Assembly (NCBI GenBank): GCA_902729315.2
Contig: LR746270.1
Span: 1,501,001-1,565,000, forward strand
Direction of reading: 5' to 3'
Length of the DNA: 64,000 bases
DNA from: Spirodela intermedia
Taxonomy: Eukaryota > Streptophyta > Magnoliopsida > Alismatales > Araceae
The notes under the pieces are model-generated. The model ran no database searches, had not been told where the DNA came from, and worked only from the letters and a program-made list of their open reading frames with translations. Shown piece by piece: positions 11,701-24,482 of the stretch; position 1 is the stretch's first letter, and each line of letters begins with the position of its first letter. Made by a program: the position numbers and the translations under genes.

Positions 11701-14700
11701 TGCAGTTTTTGCATTTCCAAATGCCTCAAGTATTGGATTTGTCTGCAATATCTCATGCTCGATTCCACTACCTCCTCCAAGAGCAGCCAAATACTGCATT
11801 GTTATCTTTGCGGTCTCAGTTTTTCCAGCTCCACTTTCACCACTAAATGAAGGAAGCTAGAATTAGTAAGGTAAAAGAATTAGTTTTGTCGTGAGAGGAA
11901 ATTTATCTACATGGGAAAATATACTTTTCCATCATTCAGCCCAAATATGCGGGCATATTATCTCTTTATACCGGGAACTTTGGTTGTAGAGAAATGGAAT
12001 ATTACGTAAGATTGCATCAAATATACGATAATAACCCAGCATATAAAGCCATAATATCTATAGCATAACAACACCATGTAAATTTGATGAGGGCATGAAA
12101 AAGTTCAAGTGAATGAATCTATAACATAAAAAAATTCATTAAAATGTTTACAAAAAAAAACTGTTTAGCTGGAAACAACAGTTTATAAAAAATGAGAGTA
12201 AAGTCAATAACAATATTTTCTCAGTTATCAATTAGTTATTACTTATGCCCTCATGCCAATTGTATACAGGAAGAGAATACCAGACATTTAAATATTTCAT
12301 GTAGTGGCATGAAAGACATGGTAACTCTTATATCAGAAATGTCTTAAAACACCTAATTAAGATAGCTTAAGCTCTTCAATTGAAAGAAAAAATAGGGAGA
12401 AATTTGACATAAGAGATGAAAGGTAAACCCTCAATACATAACAATAAAAGGAAGCAAATTAAATGAACATGGATGTATGTCACGTATAAGTGCCAAAACA
12501 AAATTCTATCTGATGAGAAAGGTTTCAACAACAGTTTCAAGAGACTTTGATGAATTTCAGAGACAATCAAAACCTCAATTACAACAACAAAGAAACATGG
12601 CATTATTGACTGAGCAATGCTAACAAAGAACAAGAAACAAACCTTATGATAATTGACTGATTAACCTCATCTGCAATTAAGAAGACTAAAATTAGAAATA
12701 GAAAAAATCAGAAAGGTAATGTTAATAAAAACGAAAATTGTCACCTCTCATCATTTCACGAATCGCAGTATCAGCTATGGCATAAACATGTGGACTGTCC
12801 AAGGATTTGCAACGGTAACCTTCGATGTACTCGTTCCCATACAGGTGAACGTCCTTGAATGGATTGATGGCGACCAAAATGGGCCCTGCTTTTGTCTACA
12901 AACATTGAAAGCTTTTAAAATTGAAAAATATTGACCTATTTTAACTGAGGAAAGGCTAGTTTTAAAAAAAGCTTACATATATCATATCTTGAGAGTATCT
13001 ATATTGAAGATTGTACAGCACAGATGGTTCATTTAAGTAGCTGAGTTGCATGAGGTCATCTACTCCGTCCAGAATCTCAGGATTTGCAGGTAATAGGTCT
13101 TCAGTACTCACATGCAAAACCTTAATAAATTTCCCAAACATAAAGCAAAAAACATTAGAATGGAAAGAAAAACAGAACCCAAAATAAAAACTCTCTGTAG
13201 TACATTTACTTTGTCCTCAAGAAGACTGATAAGAGATTCTCCTCCAGAAGAAGACAGTAATTTCCCCAAAACCCATTCTCCATTCGACAGCTGACACCAC
13301 ACTTGAAGCTTCTGAAAAAATATACTTCAGCGAATGTCTTGCAACCGATTGACAATACATAAAGTACAATAATCAAACGATTAACTAGAAAATGAAGTGC
13401 CAAGGTTGTAACAGCTTTAGAGTCCAATCTGAAAAAGAAAACACATGAAAAAAAAATGCTACAACAGCTAGATATAGTGATATGAGTCACAAAACTAATG
13501 ATAGGAAGCATGATTGACAACCGATGTCAGTACGATGTCACCACGCACAATCCACAAAATGGTAGAATAGTGAGTGGGCATACATGACAGCACAAGAAAT
13601 AAGTAAAAAGGAACAAAGTTGGTGTCTGCTGTTCAATTCAATTCTAACATTACAATGCTTTTAGGCGGCCACGTATGGAACGTGTCAAAGTTTCAGCTCA
13701 TCGATGATTCTGAAGAGAAGAAAAGTTAAACAGAAATTTTCAAAAAAATAATCTATTCACTGATGGGTTTAGAAACCTTTTATACGTAACAGTAATAACA
13801 AGATGGTGTTTTTTTTTTATCTATCTACTTAAGGGACAACAATGTGTATCAAGAGTCCTACCTTGCAAGCCGAAATGTAGACTGTTTTTTACGGTCTCAT
13901 TTAAGGCCTAATATAGTAGAGTGGCTCTGGCTCAGTGATCACATGCCAAAAGGGGATTCAGGCTCCAACGTGAAGCCTGGTAACCAGAGGCCAAGCTTAC
14001 AAAAAGGGAGACATGGTCAATCGAGCATGATTATCAGGGAAGAGGAATGGAAACCAGGGGATGGAAAGGATGGAGACAGCAATAGCATGATAATTGCTCA
14101 TGTATGGCTGGCAACAGTCAACATAACATATAATTGAGCTCCCCTTTCTTCATCTTCCGTCAGAAATGTCACTGCTGAGAAATATCCATGAGGGAACAGC
14201 AAAAGTCTAATAGACGGAAAAAAAGACAGAATCATCGCAACACAGGAGAGCAAAGAGTGATGGAAGAGGAATAGGGACTCAGTTGTAAACGGCATCTCAG
14301 TTGTAACAGTTCTGATTAGAATTGATAAGGCAAAATCGGGGCGAACTGTTCAAATATACGAAATTTTCTTACATCATACGCTTCAGTTCACACGAAACCA
14401 ATCCCTGAGCTTCCTTACCCAACGCTAACACATATCCTTATTTTGAAATATTTAAAAAATTATCTTTCCTGCTTCAAGGAGAGTAGATCATAATTAGGGG
14501 AAAACGCCCAGCATAGAGACTTCCAGAAACTTGGTTTTAATACAAGGAGCCAGTCACTAAGGAGTTGGTAGCCTAATACCCTGACATTATTGTGCCGCAA
14601 CTTAAACAAACTACTATCTCATTTACCTCGTGACATGAGGATTTTATAAATCAGCTTTGAATGGCTTTTTAAAGTCCCTACGTTATCACTGCCTCTGTCC

Positions 14701-15241
14701 TCTACTTAAGAAGGAAACTTGAAAAATATAATGTGCAAACTATCACACGCCAATGCACGCTAAAGAAGATGATTCACTAATATAAAAGACGCATCATATT
14801 GTTTGCTGAACTAACCATATAACAACCTCAACTTCAGCGAGGAGGCGAAGCAAGCCAGCACATGAAGAAATAAGGTCATCGTACCCTTACCTTCTTCACG
14901 GCAGATGATTTCGTATCACTCCATATTGAGTCAGTATAATATGCCGGATTTGCAGACAAGCGAGACGAAACAGAATCAGGCGAAGGTTCATCTTTCGGAA
15001 TATTGTCATCCTGGACGCTTTCAGTTTCACCACCGTACGGCGAGTCCTCGTCCTCATCATGACGGTTCACATCGTTCTCGGTGAATACAGCACGTTCGAA
15101 AGGATCGATCCTCTGGGAGTCATTTTCTTTGTTCGGCACTGATCGCATGGCTCGCAGAGAGGGTGGGACACGGCCTTGAGATGCAGGTTTCTCCGTGGTC
15201 TTCGGTGGCGTCTCCAAAAATGCCACCTCGACGGACGCCAT
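5736..15241 (-). CDS. Myosin class VIII heavy chain (ATM1-like), complete gene with one apparent frameshift
   Basis: An actin motor of the plant-specific class VIII, which acts at plasmodesmata, new cell plates and endocytic sites. I traced 23 coding exons: 15241-14891, 13311-13210, 13120-12977, 12895-12745, 12670-12643, 11842-11677, 11562-11499, 11380-11367, 11292-11208, 10898-10795, 10715-10577, 9866-9748, 9656-9504, 9414-9325, 8671-8594, 8091-7933, 7824-7621, 7511-7305, 7205-7070, 6964-6835, 6756-6610, 6540-6464, 6383-5736. Every intron is GT-AG. The sum is about 1164 aa, the usual class VIII length. P-loop GESGAGKT is near residues 260-267, switch I NDNSSRF near 308-314 and switch II DIYGFE near 532-537. 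About four IQ motifs follow residue 840, then a coiled coil and a basic C-terminus ending KKKWWGR. All phases join except between exons 17 and 18, where one extra base in an A/T homopolymer (7500-7504) shifts the frame. The motor is otherwise intact, so I favour a base-call error over a pseudogene. Confidence 0.93.
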
Positions 15242-15390
15242 TGCTCCTGGTTCTATTCAAATGGGGGCAAAGTCTGAATTACTGGAAGAAGAAGAAAAAA
15301 AAAGTTTTTGCGCTCAAATTGAAAAATACTCTGCAGTGTGACAAGATTCCGGAACGAACCTCTGATTCTGTTGATCCACTGCGACAACGC

Positions 15391-15419
15391 TCTCTCTCTC
15401 TCTCTCTCTCTTTCTCTCA
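15391..15419. repeat. (CT)n tract upstream of myosin VIII
   Basis: A CT dinucleotide run about 150 bp upstream of the myosin start codon, a GA tract on the coding strand. Such tracts can bind BBR/BPC GAGA factors in plants; function here is inferred only from position. Confidence 0.8.
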
Positions 15420-17013
15420 AGCCATACAGTTCGACGTTCACGAGGATATAGTAGAAATTAAAAAATAGAGTAATAACAAGAAATCCTCTACAGTCTCCAG
15501 ACAGCACAGCTAGTAGTCCAAGGACGGATAGATCCGGTGAAGGATCAATTTATATCTTCAACTGATTCGAATCCGAATGTACAGAGCAAGACGAACGGCG
15601 GAATAAGGGAGGAGATTCCGGGACCTTTCTCTTCGAAGATAATAAGAAAACACAGAAGCAAGCAAGCGAAAGGAAGACCACCTCCTCCGTAGCTTCGCGA
15701 GCGTTACAAGAAGATGTCGATCCTCAATGCCCGCTCCCCTCGCCACTCTTAGCTCCCGAGTGAGGAAGCCAACTCACGGACGAGCGAAGAAATGGGAAGA
15801 AGAATTAGAGAGAGAGAGAGGGAGGGAGGGAGAGAGAGGGAAACCACTTTTCTCGTTCAGTCCCACTCCACTGCACTGGCTCCCTTTCTCCTTTTTCTTA
15901 TATTCTTCCACAATTATATGACTTCTAGCTATTATGCCCCCTCCTTTAATTGTTTTTCAGAAAACCCTCCATTTCATAAAAACGAAACGCCAATAGATGA
16001 ATAAAATCCCGAACAAGGTCTATTGAAACATTATGACAAGATTAATGGCGGAAAAAGAAAACCAGGCCTCCTTTTTGAATTGTCACCGTCAGATCAAGAT
16101 CATACGCTCGAGAACCGATCTCGTCAAAATGGCAGGAGCCGTCGCGTGGCGGTTCTCTCGGATTTGAAAAATTCCCACGTCCGCCGGTTTTTCGCTTCGG
16201 CCAATCAAAAAGAAGGAAAAAAATAAATAAATAAACTTTATGACAAATTATTTAAAGGTTATTCAAAATATGGAGAAGAATATTCTGCTTCCGGGCCCAA
16301 CCCGTGTACGGCCCACTTCCCTTCGGGCCCATTCAGCCGAGTCGGAGACACGTAGCTTTCCCGTCGGCACGACACGTGCCGCGGTGGGCTGCATCCAATA
16401 AAGGCGTGAATGATGCGAAAAGACGGCCTTAACTACCCGTCGGGCCAGAAGGCCATGTGGGTTTTCTAAACAAATCGCGAAGTGGCGGGAAAAGGAAGTG
16501 GGAACCTCTCTCCCTCTCTCTCTCTCTCTCTGGGATTCGATGGCGCGGGGGGCGACACGTGGGACGGACTCGGTGGAGCGGGTGGGCAACCGCTTTCACG
16601 GGACCGAGAGGCCCATGGGCCGGGCACGGTACCCTACTGAAAGTAGTGGGCCGACGCTGCGCGTTTCAGGGACCTGGCCCAATGGTTGAGTCGGCGACGT
16701 GGACAGCAACAAAAATAATGCGGCTTCACCCCCATTTTTTAATGAATTATTCGGATCCGGGAAAATCAAATAATTAATTTTTTAATTGTTGACGTCTTGA
16801 GGGCCGAATACCGACAGAGCGTCGGACAAAGGACGCCTACGTGGAGAGACGGACGGCCTACGTGGACCTTCACATCTGGTGTTTTAGAGAGAGAGAGAGA
16901 GGAAGACGACTGGAAGCTGCTGGCCAGTCTGTCTTCCGTTTAGATGTAGCAACCGAGAACGAGAAGGATAGGTTGACGGCTGGGCAGTGCATCAGATACT
17001 GTGTAGCCCATTA

Positions 17014-17041
17014 AAATAATAATAATAATAATAATAATAAT
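17014..17041. repeat. (AAT)n microsatellite
   Basis: A perfect trinucleotide run of about nine units in intergenic DNA. Confidence 0.9.
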
Positions 17042-17424
17042 GGCGATGAACATAATCTGTTGGGTGCCCGCTTTCTGTATTATTATTTTTTAGTTGTTAA
17101 AGATTGTTGGCTGTGTCGGGGGGCAAGACATGGATGGAAGGAAAGGAATTCAAAGGGAAGCTGTACATTTCAGTTCGGTCCCCCCCCCCGCCCGCAGCTC
17201 ACCGACAGCCATCTCTGGCAACACCCTGGAGAGGCCGCCACAAGGGAAGCCGGTGGCACCTAATCTTCTGGAGAAAGCGCCGCCGTGGACGGCGGCGGAG
17301 GAGGAAAGTACGGCGGTGCGAAGAAGAACACAGAAGTCGCAGAAAAGTGAAATCCAATCCGGAACACCTAGGTTTTTCTTTCTCTTGGCATCTTAAACAA
17401 GGAAAACATATCATATCCTGGTCG

Positions 17425-18348
17425 TTATCTGGACACGTTCACCATCTCCATGAAGCGCCGCCGGGTGGAGTTCTGAGACTGAAGCCTCATTTGGTCGTTC
17501 ACCTTCTTGATGAAGGCCTCGAACTGGCGGTTCATCTCGTCGTGGTCGTCTGCAGACGGAACTTCCGCCGCCGCCGGCTCCGGGAAAGTCTCCGACTCTT
17601 GTAGCTCCCGCTGGATCGCTGGTTCCGCCGCCGGCTCGAGTTGAACCGAGGATTGAACTGGAGGAGACACGGGCCACGTTTCGTTCTTCGTCGGATGCCT
17701 CCTCCCCGTTTGCCGCTGCATAATTGCCATCCATGTCTCATCCATGGAACCGTAATCCTCCTCCTCCTCCTCCTCCTTCGCCGGAGAGGAGGATCCTCCG
17801 ACGAGACTTCTCTGAACGACGGCGCCGCCGACGCCGCCGCCGGAAATGGAAGAGACTACCTCCGGGTCCCCGTCAAGCTCTGTCGTCGTCAAGCAGGATG
17901 GGCTGGACTGCCCACTGGGAGCGGGATCGCTACCTTTTGAGGACGGAGGTGGCGGCGCCACGGCGTTGCTCTCCACCTCAACGTCCTTGACGAATGGCGC
18001 CGCATCAGAAGCATGGAGGAAGGATGGGCGGGGGAGGAGGTTCTTCGGTTGTTTCGGAGGGAGCACGGCGGCGCCGCCGTCGGAGGACTTCTTCCCGCCG
18101 TTGTGGTTCTTCGTGTCGGGGAGCTTCAGGATGATGAATATCATGAAGTTGACGAAGACGAAGATGTAAGGGGGAGAGAGGTAGCCGCGGACGGAGGTGA
18201 AAAGCTGCGGGAGGATCGAGAAGAAGAGGTCCTGGGAGAGAGGGACGGCGAGTCTCGCGAGGAAGACGGAGGAGGCGACCCCGAGGAGGAGGAAGGCTCC
18301 CAGGAATCTGATCCCAAGAACAGAACGCAGCAAATCCACTGATCCCAT
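17425..18348 (-). CDS. DUF4408 / DUF761 membrane-anchored protein
   Basis: An intronless gene of 307 aa. Two hydrophobic segments near the N-terminus (about residues 14-35 and 57-76, the second reading PPYIFVFVNFMIFIILKLPD) match the plant DUF4408 module. A long, low-complexity, acidic and Pro/Ser-rich middle with a poly-Glu stretch follows. The C-terminal 30 residues (EMNRQFEAFIKKVNDQMRLQ) match the DUF761 motif. Proteins of this layout include the PAMP-induced protein A70 type; the molecular role is unknown. The start is the ATG at 18348, since no upstream in-frame ATG is close. It lies on the same strand as myosin VIII, about 2.2 kb upstream of it. Confidence 0.85.
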   Translation of the reverse strand: MGSVDLLRSVLGIRFLGAFLLLGVASSVFLARLAVPLSQDLFFSILPQLFTSVRGYLSPPYIFVFVNFMIFIILKLPDTKNHNGGKKSSDGGAAVLPPKQPKNLLPRPSFLHASDAAPFVKDVEVESNAVAPPPPSSKGSDPAPSGQSSPSCLTTTELDGDPEVVSSISGGGVGGAVVQRSLVGGSSSPAKEEEEEEDYGSMDETWMAIMQRQTGRRHPTKNETWPVSPPVQSSVQLEPAAEPAIQRELQESETFPEPAAAEVPSADDHDEMNRQFEAFIKKVNDQMRLQSQNSTRRRFMEMVNVSR

Positions 18349-19480
18349 GGACAAATGAAGAGCAAACGAGACGAAGGAAAACGGGAAACCGGTGAGGATG
18401 TACCAGGAGGAATGATGCAGCAGCGAGGAAGATCTAAAGGTCCTCCATTAATGAAGGATCCGCAGAGGGGAAGATATTCTAGAAACGACAGGTAAACGGC
18501 ATTTATAAAACAACCAAGAGGGAGCGAACGAGCTGGAAGGATAAAACATTCCCAACCGCCGCGGCACTGCCACCTCAGAGAGAAGAGGAGACGAGGCTTC
18601 TTCTCTGAGAACGCAGAAGGCAGCTCTTATCTAGGGAAACCCTCGTACTCAAACTCTTCTAATGAAGAACACCACTTATCACTCGTATTTTCCACCTACA
18701 CACGCAAACTGTATATTAACAGATTCCGGCACACGCACACAGAGGACGAGATCATGGGAGGAAGAGCTTGACCTTGCACTCCTACAGGGAGACATGGCGA
18801 GAGGAGGAACAGGAAGAACCCATGCTGCTGACGCGACGGCAGACCCAGAGATGCTTCCGTGAGAGAGAGAAAGAAAGAGAGAGAAGGAGCCTCGCTCAGT
18901 CAAGGAAGGGAAGACGGGGAAGAAGACGCGATCGAAGGAAGGCTTTAAGCGCCGGTTTCGAGGTACTTCCGGGGAGTTGCAGCAGGAGAAGGCGACGAGG
19001 GAGGGGAGGGGGGAGAGGGAGGGAGATCCGGAGGAGGGACCGAAAGGATACAACGAGAAGAAGATGGAGAGGGCGATCTCCCACCGGCCCAGTTTAAATA
19101 TGCGGAGAGCGGTGAGTGACCCTTCGGCATCTCTTCTTTTTTTTTTTTTTCGCTTTTCTTTTTCCCTCACCTCTAATTTATCTAATTTAACTACCGGGCT
19201 TCATCGGCGCCGTCCGTTCTCACCTGGGCCCCACCGCATCTTCCATTCTCCTGTCAGAAACCAGCCAGCCAGCCAGCCGGCTACGAAGCGTGCCGGGCCG
19301 GGCCAGGTGCGCATCCGCGGGGCGGGCCGTACGTACGATCGATTGGGGGGTTGCCCGATTTGAGACAGCAGTAGCTTTTAATCGGCGGATGGGCCTGGGA
19401 GATGTCCCGATGAAATTCAGGAAAGAGACTGTCGGCTCCGGAGCCGTTTTGGAAGGAAGGCGGCGGCGCCGCCGCCGCAA

Positions 19481-19576
19481 TTCCGACCCGAGCCAAGGGG
19501 AAATGGCCGGCGCCGGCATCCGCCGCCGCCGCTGCCTTCCGACCCAAGCCAAGGGGAAAAGGCCGGCGCCGGCATC
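19481..19576. repeat. GC-rich tandem duplication, 56-bp period
   Basis: A 40-base block starting ttccgaccc and ending ggcgccggcatc occurs at 19481-19520 and again at 19537-19576. It has two or three substitutions and is separated by GCC-rich spacer. Confidence 0.85.
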
Positions 19577-20164
19577 TTCTTGCCTCCTCCTCCCCCGGGG
19601 CCCACGCACGTGCGCCGACGGCCTCGCCATTTAGAGGAGAGAGCGACGGCCTTTCAATAAGATTGAAGGCAGTTCGGCCTGAGATGTCAAAAGATGGCAA
19701 GCTGGTTACAGAGAGAGAGAGATGAGTGACCGCAATTTATCAGATCAATCCGACGGCTCACGGAGCAGATGACGTCACCGGGGGAGTGTACGCAATCCAG
19801 GCGTACGATTATATCCATGTTGGGCTAAACGGATCCGATAAAGTTATCCATTCTGAGCCCTTAAAATAACCCAATCAAATCTTACCGGACTCGGGGTATC
19901 CCGTTTAATCGGAGCCCTACATCACCCCCCTCTCTCTCTCTCTCTCTCCTTCTGTTACTTCCCGTGGGCCCGGGCCGTGCCATCATGAGATGGGCCATTT
20001 CAACTGTTGACACCAACGGCTCGACAGGGCGGACGGCGGAGCCGGGCCCACCGCCGCACACGGGTACTCCGTGCATGGGATTTTCCCACTTAATGGGCTA
20101 AATTGGGGAACTGTGGAAGTCGACAGGAGACGGGTGCCCAGATGGGCTAAATTAGGGCGGGGGG

Positions 20165-20195
20165 AATTAGGGTTAGGGCTAGGGCTAGGGTTAGG
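20165..20195. repeat. Short interstitial telomere-like array
   Basis: About five 6-bp units of the form TTAGGG/CTAGGG. They read AACCCTA/GCCCTA on the other strand and so also resemble plant telo-boxes. Too short to call an old chromosome end. Confidence 0.6.
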
Positions 20196-21518
20196 TTTCC
20201 AAGGGGGAGTGCAGTAGGTTTGGCTGAAGAGCTGGGGATTAGATGGATCTTATCCGATTGTGATGTAATGCTCTGCTCCCAACCGAAATCCCCCCAATCC
20301 TCTCGATGTGATCGTCTTGAAGGCCGCCATGTTAAAGAAACCAGACGCTGCTTTCGGCCGCTAGGTCCATCTGAAAGGGATAAGCTGGATCTACCCACCG
20401 GGGCAACCCGGTGAAGAGCGAGTGAATGGATGGGATGAACGGAGGGTAATCCGGACGGATGATTGAAGAGAATCTCCACCATGGCCGGGTCAACCCGAAA
20501 GCTTCAACAGCGCCCGAGCACATGAAAGTACTATGTCAGGCGCCGATCGATAAGACCATTCGGATGAAGATCGCTGTGCTCGATAACTCCGTGCGGCGAG
20601 GTGACCTAGAAGTAGAGGTTGGTGATGTAGGGTAGACGCACCTCTGGGGAGAATACAGCAGCAGCCTCCTCGGATGGGAAGCTTGGCCCACACACACAGC
20701 AGCTGGATAAGGGGAGAATACTGCAACTATTGCCGTCTCGGCAAGAAACTCGGTCTCTGTCCTCGTGGGCATGGCGATCGAAGAATCTAAACAGCAATAC
20801 TTCCTCCTTTTCCAGGGTTTCGATATGATCACTGACGCAGTGAGCACCGGGGCCCTGCAGTTCTTTCTTTTCATGGGACGATAATTCTTGTGCTCACGAA
20901 GCTTCAACTCAAATCATGCATGAAAGAATACAAAAATTTTAGGATGATAGTTTCGTACGAAGAACATCATTAGGCAGACCTAAAATCATAGCATGCATGA
21001 TCAACCATTAAAGGGCAGATTTCATGGCGGTAAGCATGTAATGCTTGATGATTTGGTAGCGAGAAAGCTAAGTTATTTATTTTCTGATATGAATGTATAG
21101 AGTCTACTGGGCATAGGGTGTGGACTCTTACTTGGCCCACAATCCCCACTAGAACCCATTTCTCTTGAGAACGAGGGTAGGGGGGCTGAGACCGCAATAA
21201 TGACTACCACATTATCGCCGTAAGGCTAGGAGCCTTGGGCCAAACCAACTCATGAACAGCGTACTCAAATCGCCTTAGGACCCAATTCGACTGTATGTCT
21301 CTCTTTCTTTCTTTCTTTCTTGGACCCACTAGTGGTGGTAGCACCGGCGCACTCTACGCTTCAGCCCACTCCCTCAGCCATCATCTGTAGAGTGGATAGA
21401 AGTGCTGGACAGCCGCTCAAACGGGCTACTATTGCTGCTGAATTGGGACCCTTCGTGAACCGAGAAGAGGAGCAACAAGGAACAAGAGCCCAAACAAGCA
21501 CGACTAAGAGAGAAGGAA

Positions 21519-21521
<3 letters not shown>

Positions 21522-21565
<44 letters not shown>

Positions 21566-21570
21566 TCTCT
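21522..21570. repeat. (CT)n tract
   Basis: A dinucleotide run of about 49 bp with one interruption (ccctctct), in intergenic DNA with no gene nearby. Confidence 0.9.
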
Positions 21571-24482
21571 CAGCAACTAAGTGAAATATATTTATTTTAT
21601 ATGAATCCACGATTACATATCACATCAAAGATAAGTAATAAAATAATATGAAAAAAAATACACTGGGTTCCATTCAGAACAATCAAATATTCAGAAAATT
21701 CTGCATAGATCCGTCGAGCTTGATTGTTCGTGGCACGGTATGATTGGGCTGAAATCCGTGAGCATTGTTAGGCCCGTCTATGATGAGCAAGACCCTAATC
21801 GCGCTTCACACCTACAGAAACGTATCAAGCTGTCAAAAGGGGCATTTGAATGTTAGAAGCTCTAGAGTCAAAAGGGGCATTCGATTTGGCAGCGAGGCAC
21901 CAGCTTCAGAAGTCAAACATACCCACCAAGCAAATTTTCCTAAGAAGTTGTTCGGATCACAATCCATCCAGTTTTCTTGGTTTATCATAGCTTTCGGTGG
22001 GTCAAAAACACCAATAATTTCTTAGTCTTATTATGTACGACTATATTATAAAGACAGTTTAGCATTTCATCACAAGGGCAGCTTGATCAGTAATCTCTGA
22101 GCGGCCCCGCCCATCTCTCGAATAAGCTCTAGATAGTGTTTACCTTGTTCTTGTCCTCCATCACGCCAAATGGACTTCAACATGTAAGCTCGGGGAGCCT
22201 CAGAACCATCACGAAATCATCCACACAAGCCTCACGTCCTCCCCTTTCTCTCCTGTTCAATCATTTTTCTTCCATTACTCAGGTACCCGTGTAACAGGGT
22301 TCTGAATTTGGTGAGAGGGAGATAAGATTTCATCGTAATCAAGGTGGGTTGACCCATTCAATCGTCATTTCCCGATAGAAATATCACTTGCGTGTTGTCT
22401 CCACCCATTCCAATTAAAGAAATTGTTGGTAGTTACCTTCGTGTTATAAACAAATTGATATGCAGAGCACTCTACTTTGCCTGATGGAGCTTCAAATCAG
22501 AGCATGAATATGAAACCAGATGAAGATTAGATCACAAAACCATAGGCTAATCTCGTGGCATTATCCAGGGAAATATAAATGGCATCAGGCAGTGTATCCC
22601 GTGGGAATGACGAAAGTACGAGTCTCAAGGCCATTGAGATTCACCAAACTGAACAATTAAACGTTTTTTGAAGGAGTGTTTCATAGACTTAAATGCACAC
22701 AGAAGCCATTGTGTTAGAAATTGCGAGCATCGGCCAGCAATGAAATGCCTCTCATTCCCCAAGAAAGAAAGCATAAATTTGGGCTCTCCCTGTTCAGATG
22801 CGTGAAATCAGTGAAGACAAAGCATGTAGATGAACAGAAATCGGTGAACTGATCCAAAACGGGAGAAATAATGAAGTAAATAGTCTAAAATGTGCAGGCA
22901 TAAATAGATACTCTTTCATTCACGCAGTGTCATCCTGAGCAGAGTAGGCATCTTTCATTCAGATCCTGATACAATGAAAATTTTAAACAATTAACGTATT
23001 TCCACAACGTTTAAACCACAAATAATTATGAGAACAGCAGGCAAGAGAATCCTTTCTTTCTTCTCAAAATTCGATCCATGCTTCACAACGGAGATTTGGG
23101 ACTTCGGAAGGTTGAACCTCTAGTTTTGATGCTCTTTTACCTGACCATCGGAGCGAACTACTGTTCATATGCGCGTGGTTGCGTATTGACTGGGCTGCAT
23201 GTCGATTCTGATCACGAAGACGAAAGCAAACAGATGCTCATGCCGACTCATGAAGGCAGCGTGGGCAGGTGCCAGTCACTGTGCTCTTGAAGAGTGAACA
23301 GAGTATACAATAAAAACTGGCGACAATCGCAGGAGACGCGCAGTTGCAGTCGCCAAACGGGAGAAACAATGCGATCGAAAGAAGAGGGAAGAGATTGCGC
23401 CGCACCTTCGATGATGGCCAAGGATCATCGAAGCTGCTGCCCCCAAAAACACCGGCAGCTATGGGGCTCGTGACACGAGCTTTCCGCGCGTTCCTGAGAA
23501 GGAACCATCGTCATTAGACTCTTCCCCATCCCCGACGCCCTCCTTCCTCGAAAGGGTCCCTTCTTCCCCGTTCATTCACGTCACGAAAGAAGATTCCTGT
23601 TGTGGCGGACGGGTGGGGATGGCGGTGGTGGAATGAGAACATGAGAAGACGGAGAAAGAAAGAGGCGGAGCAGGTTACCTCCCCGAAATCACCGAGGGGG
23701 GCGGTTTCCCAGGGCCGTCTCTTGCCCGCCGGAGCAGTTAGCGGGCGGTGTTCCTACCCCAATCAACAACCGCGATTGTTTCAAATGTGCGTGGAGGGGG
23801 GCCTTCTTCTGTTGGAACCCCGCGACGGAGTGTTCTCGCGGCCACGGAGGAAGCAATTCAGGCAAGTAAAAATGGAGGGAGCGATTTCCCTTTTCGTCTC
23901 CATTTCGATCGCATCATTTCGTCCGAAGCCGCTCTCTCTGTCATTGGTGTTCTGATCTTGTCGTCGCTTTCCAAGGATTTTCGGATTCGTTGAATCCTCC
24001 CTCCCGTCCTGTCGCTAGGTTGCTTTGTCTGCAACCGGGCTTGAAGTCGGAGATGGCAGGCAACGGGAAGGAATCGAATATCGCCAGCGCCATCTCTACT
24101 ATTGTCTCAATTTTTTCTTCACAAGTCCTCTCCGTGATTTGTCGTCAGCGTGAGGATCAAGGCTGAATGGATATGCAGTCATTTCTACCGTTTGGACTCG
24201 ACTGCCAGAAGTCCCATGAACAATCAAACCGAAGCTGAAAGGATTGAACAATCCTCTTTAACTGTCTGGATTTTCCTTCACCTGAGGGGCGAAGATTATC
24301 ACTTTCTACCGCGTCATTGACGAAGACTGTCTGTAACATATTATCGGCGGGACTCCAACATTCTGGGACGTCCTATCAGTGGATGATCTACCAGAGACAA
24401 TCTAACAACTTTCTTCAAATCCTTCGCTTTTCTAGGGTTAAGCAACATGATCTGAAGCGGTAAAGAAACAAAGCCGATTCAA

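Larger units (their letters stand above)
15242..17424. other. Intergenic: myosin VIII promoter and leader
   Basis: About 2.2 kb without a supported gene. It contains the presumed myosin 5' UTR and promoter with CT runs at 15391-15419 and a purine-rich run near 15807-15840. Another CT run is near 16500-16531, and an AAT microsatellite at 17014-17041. The right end is the 3' flank of the DUF4408 gene. Confidence 0.6.
18349..24482. other. 6.1-kb gene-poor region
   Basis: I see no supported gene. The left 1 kb is the DUF4408 promoter (purine-rich, then GC-rich). Next come a 56-bp-period tandem duplication (19481-19576), a short TTAGGG-like array near 20165-20195, and a long CT tract (21522-21570). 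The right 1 kb, including CT-rich and purine-rich DNA at 23500-24480, should hold the promoter and leader of the gene starting at 24483. Scattered short ORFs here lack family resemblance. Confidence 0.55.

Noticed and set aside
17104-17604. Plus-strand ORF opposite the DUF4408/DUF761 gene
   Set aside because: It is an antisense shadow of a GC-rich gene, with low-complexity Arg and His content.
20165-20195. Old telomere or chromosome-fusion point
   Set aside because: Only about five imperfect units; such arrays also occur as promoter telo-boxes.
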